Below are positions 5,600 through 7,421 of a stretch of 7,421 bases of DNA, piece by piece. Numbering within the stretch: position 1 is the first letter of the stretch; every line of letters begins with the position of its first letter. The notes beneath the pieces are model-generated. The model saw nothing but the letters and a program-made list of their open reading frames with translations, was not told where the DNA came from and ran no database searches. Source of the stretch: an uncultured Thermomicrobiales bacterium (lineage in GTDB: Bacteria > Chloroflexota > Chloroflexia > Thermomicrobiales > Thermomicrobiaceae); NCBI GenBank assembly GCA_937891245.1, contig CALAGB010000457.1:1-7421 (forward strand). The letters run 5' to 3'. The position numbers were made by a program, and so were the translations under genes.

Positions 5600-6799
5600 T
5601 CAGATGATGCCCGCTTCCGTAATCAATTCTTTGGCCTTGTTGACATCGCCGAAAGTGCCCTGATCGACATCGGGCGGCTGAAGATCGCTTAGCGGCTTCA
5701 ACCCCATCGAACTCGACACGTCCAGAGACGCCGGGTATTGCGGAGTCGTTGTCGCGATGATCTTCTGCCCACCGTCCGACTGCGCCAACCAGGTGAGGAA
5801 CTGCTGCGCCTCGGCCTGGTGCTTGCTCGTCTTCAAGACCGCCGCTCCCGAGGCAAGGAGCAGAGCGCCCGCGTCGTTGCTCATAAAGTGGACCTTCGAG
5901 GTCATCTTATCCGGTCCGCCCTTCGACTGGGCAAGAATATACCAGTAGTAGTGATTGCTCAGCCCGAACGGGATCTGTCCCGCTTCGACGGCATCACGTA
6001 CCGCGCCGTTCTTCTGCAGATTTTCGCCGTTTGCCTTGATCCCCTTCAACCATTCGAGCGTCTGGTCTTCACCGACGGTGTTGATGAGGTAGGTGACGGT
6101 GCTGACGAAAGCTCCGCTCGGCGCGTAGGCGAACTTGCCCTTCCATTTCGGATCGGTCAGATCCATGATGCTTTGCGGCAGATCAGCCTCGGAGATCAGA
6201 TCCGGATTGTAGAAGATGACGCGCGAACGGGCGGCATAGGCCAGCCAGTTGCCACTCTTCGGATTGAGGCGGGAGTCGGTCAACGCCAGGGTCGACGGAT
6301 CGACCGGCGAGAAGAGGCCTTGCGCATCCAGCGCGGCGGCCTGGCCCGGCTCCTCGGTCATGAAGAGGTCGGCCTTCGAGCGATTGCCCTCCTCGATGAT
6401 CTGGTTCGCCAGATCGGCATCGCTACCGGCTCGGACTTCGACCTTGATGCCGGTCGCCTGTTCGAAGGCTTTAGCCAGTGCCTTGGCCAGATCTTCATGC
6501 TGGCCGGAATAGAGCGTCAATGTCACATCCGAGGACGCAGCGCTCGGCGTGGCGGCGCCGGAGCCGGTCGAGGCGGACGGCGTCGCGCCAGACGATGCAG
6601 AAGCGTCCGGCGTTCCTTCGGCGGCCGTTGACGCCGGCGTCGTGCCCCCGGCACCCGTCGTCGTGGTGCTGTCGCCTGACGTCGATGTTGACGACGTGCT
6701 ACTACCGCAGGCGGTCGCGACAAGCAGGAGCAGGCAGGCGAGAACCGGCAGCAGTAGGCTGAACCGGTGTGACGATCGATCCGAGCGAACCAATGGCAT
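5600..6799 (-). CDS. fbpA: Iron(III)-binding lipoprotein of ABC transporter (FbpA family)
   Basis: This 399-residue extracytoplasmic protein binds Fe3+ and delivers it to the permease. The N-terminus has basic residues, a hydrophobic core (13-28) and a lipobox-like VATAC with lipidation expected at Cys31. A Ser/Thr/Ala/Gly-rich linker of about 60 residues (32-90) tethers the domain. The domain matches bacterial FbpA closely: LYSGQHED with His101, DLFMTEE with Glu149, and NHYYWY with Tyr284/Tyr285 correspond to the His, Glu and two Tyr iron ligands of Haemophilus and Neisseria FbpA. Other shared segments are PKWKGKFAY, SGAFVSTV and SGAAVLK. The ATG at 6799 follows GGAGGG very closely (2 bases). 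In-frame starts at 6811 and 6883 have no better ribosome site and would place residues before the signal peptide. Confidence 0.94.
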   Translation of the reverse strand: MPLVRSDRSSHRFSLLLPVLACLLLLVATACGSSTSSTSTSGDSTTTTGAGGTTPASTAAEGTPDASASSGATPSASTGSGAATPSAASSDVTLTLYSGQHEDLAKALAKAFEQATGIKVEVRAGSDADLANQIIEEGNRSKADLFMTEEPGQAAALDAQGLFSPVDPSTLALTDSRLNPKSGNWLAYAARSRVIFYNPDLISEADLPQSIMDLTDPKWKGKFAYAPSGAFVSTVTYLINTVGEDQTLEWLKGIKANGENLQKNGAVRDAVEAGQIPFGLSNHYYWYILAQSKGGPDKMTSKVHFMSNDAGALLLASGAAVLKTSKHQAEAQQFLTWLAQSDGGQKIIATTTPQYPASLDVSSSMGLKPLSDLQPPDVDQGTFGDVNKAKELITEAGII

Positions 6800-6895
6800 A
6801 TCCCTCCACATGACGTCTACAAGCGCCGGCCGTTCGATTCCTGGCACAGCGTTACCCAACCGGACGATCCCGGCCTTGACCAATGGGCGGATTCG

Positions 6896-7421
6896 CTAAC
6901 GGGTCACAGAGAATGCCGCGGCGGCGACACCGGCCGGACGATTTCCGGCGATCCGAACAGCGACGAGATCTCCCGTCGACGGTAGTTGATTCCCCTGGAT
7001 CCGAACGAGCACCGGTGAGCCGCTGCCGTCTTCCCCGAGACGGAGGCGAACGATGCCGTCGTGACCAAAGAAGCTCGTGCTAACAACCCGTGCCGCGGCT
7101 CCATGATCGGCGATTTCGAGCTGCTCGGGCCGCAGCAGCACCATACATTGTTCTGACTTCGCGTCGCTCCCGCTCGCCATGCGGACCGCGACGCACCCGA
7201 GCGCGCATTCGGCGCAGGGCGCCGGGATTTCCGGGTTGTCGACGAAGCGGCCGGGCAGAAGCACGACCTCGCCGATAAAGGCTGCAATGTGCGGATCACC
7301 GGGAGCGATATAGATTCCCTGGGGCGAGTCCGCCTGCACAACCAACCCGTCGCGCATGATCGCGACATGATCGGCCAGCGACAGCGCTTCTTCCTGATCG
7401 TGAGTTACCAGAATCGTCGTG
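6896..7421 (-). CDS. fbpC: Iron(III) ABC transporter ATP-binding protein, C-terminal part
   Basis: The last 174 residues of an ABC ATPase are visible; the start, Walker A and signature motif lie beyond the right edge. The visible part begins at the H-loop, ILVTHDQEEALSLADHVAIM, with the switch His at visible residue 7, followed by MRDGLVVQADSPQGIYIAPGDPHIAAFIGE, typical of MalK/FbpC-type importers. A TOBE-like C-terminal domain follows (LLRPEQLEI and STSFFGHDGIVRLRLGEDG). An unusual cysteine cluster, CAECALGC (visible residues 68-75), plus Cys91 lies inside this domain. The frame is open to base 7421. The gene is first of the visible fbp set; 96 bases without a clear promoter or terminator separate it from fbpA. 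Confidence 0.92.
   Translation of the reverse strand, partial: TTILVTHDQEEALSLADHVAIMRDGLVVQADSPQGIYIAPGDPHIAAFIGEVVLLPGRFVDNPEIPAPCAECALGCVAVRMASGSDAKSEQCMVLLRPEQLEIADHGAAARVVSTSFFGHDGIVRLRLGEDGSGSPVLVRIQGNQLPSTGDLVAVRIAGNRPAGVAAAAFSVTR

Noticed and set aside
3949..6631. Plus-strand open frames at 3949-4395, 4438-5211 and 5738-6631
   Set aside because: They are antisense to fbpB and fbpA, rich in Arg/Gly/Asp, and without domain features; codon structure belongs to the minus-strand genes.
1..7421. CRISPR arrays, tRNA/rRNA genes, transposases or phage genes
   Set aside because: No regularly spaced repeats, no tRNA cloverleaf or T-loop signature, and no transposase or integrase motifs were seen on either strand.

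Overview
The window is GC-rich, densely packed bacterial chromosome. I identified every gene from its own translation. The GC content, codon use and gene types (class Ibeta DAHP synthase, Fbp-type iron transporter, long-tailed Tat protein, a leader ORF that looks leaderless) would suit a Chloroflexota lineage such as Thermomicrobia/Sphaerobacter. That assignment is inference and is not proven by any one marker.

Layout, left to right. Positions 1-264 hold no convincing gene: there is a small palindrome at the left edge, and a GC hairpin that probably ends the next gene. A TatA/TatB-family gene lies on the minus strand (265-753). Diverging from it is a plus-strand aminoglycoside-phosphotransferase-fold (APH) protein (940-1932). 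A strong hairpin at 2010-2039 separates this from the convergent minus-strand DAHP synthase gene (aroF, 2076-3104), the entry enzyme of the shikimate pathway. The 220 bases upstream of aroF carry a full attenuation-type control region. In transcript order it comprises a near-consensus promoter (3332-3360), a 32-codon leader ORF with a WYYVYF run (3224-3322), an 18-bp hairpin starting 3 nt after that run, a textbook intrinsic terminator (about 3164-3193), and then the aroF ribosome site. Upstream of that control region on the same strand are a small two-CXXC zinc-ribbon-like gene (3559-3801) and a ferric-iron ABC importer: permease fbpB (3964-5571), binding lipoprotein fbpA (5600-6799) and the C-terminal part of ATPase fbpC, which runs off the right edge (6896-7421).

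How the parts work together. The three fbp genes form one minus-strand transport cluster transcribed C-A-B: FbpA captures Fe3+ outside the membrane, FbpB is the fused two-domain channel, and FbpC powers it. aroF appears to be controlled twice by aromatic amino acids: at the enzyme through its N-terminal ferredoxin-like regulatory domain, and at the RNA through ribosome stalling on Trp/Tyr/Phe codons of the leader peptide. This aromatic leader-peptide attenuator is the most interesting element of the window and would be missed by ordinary gene calling.
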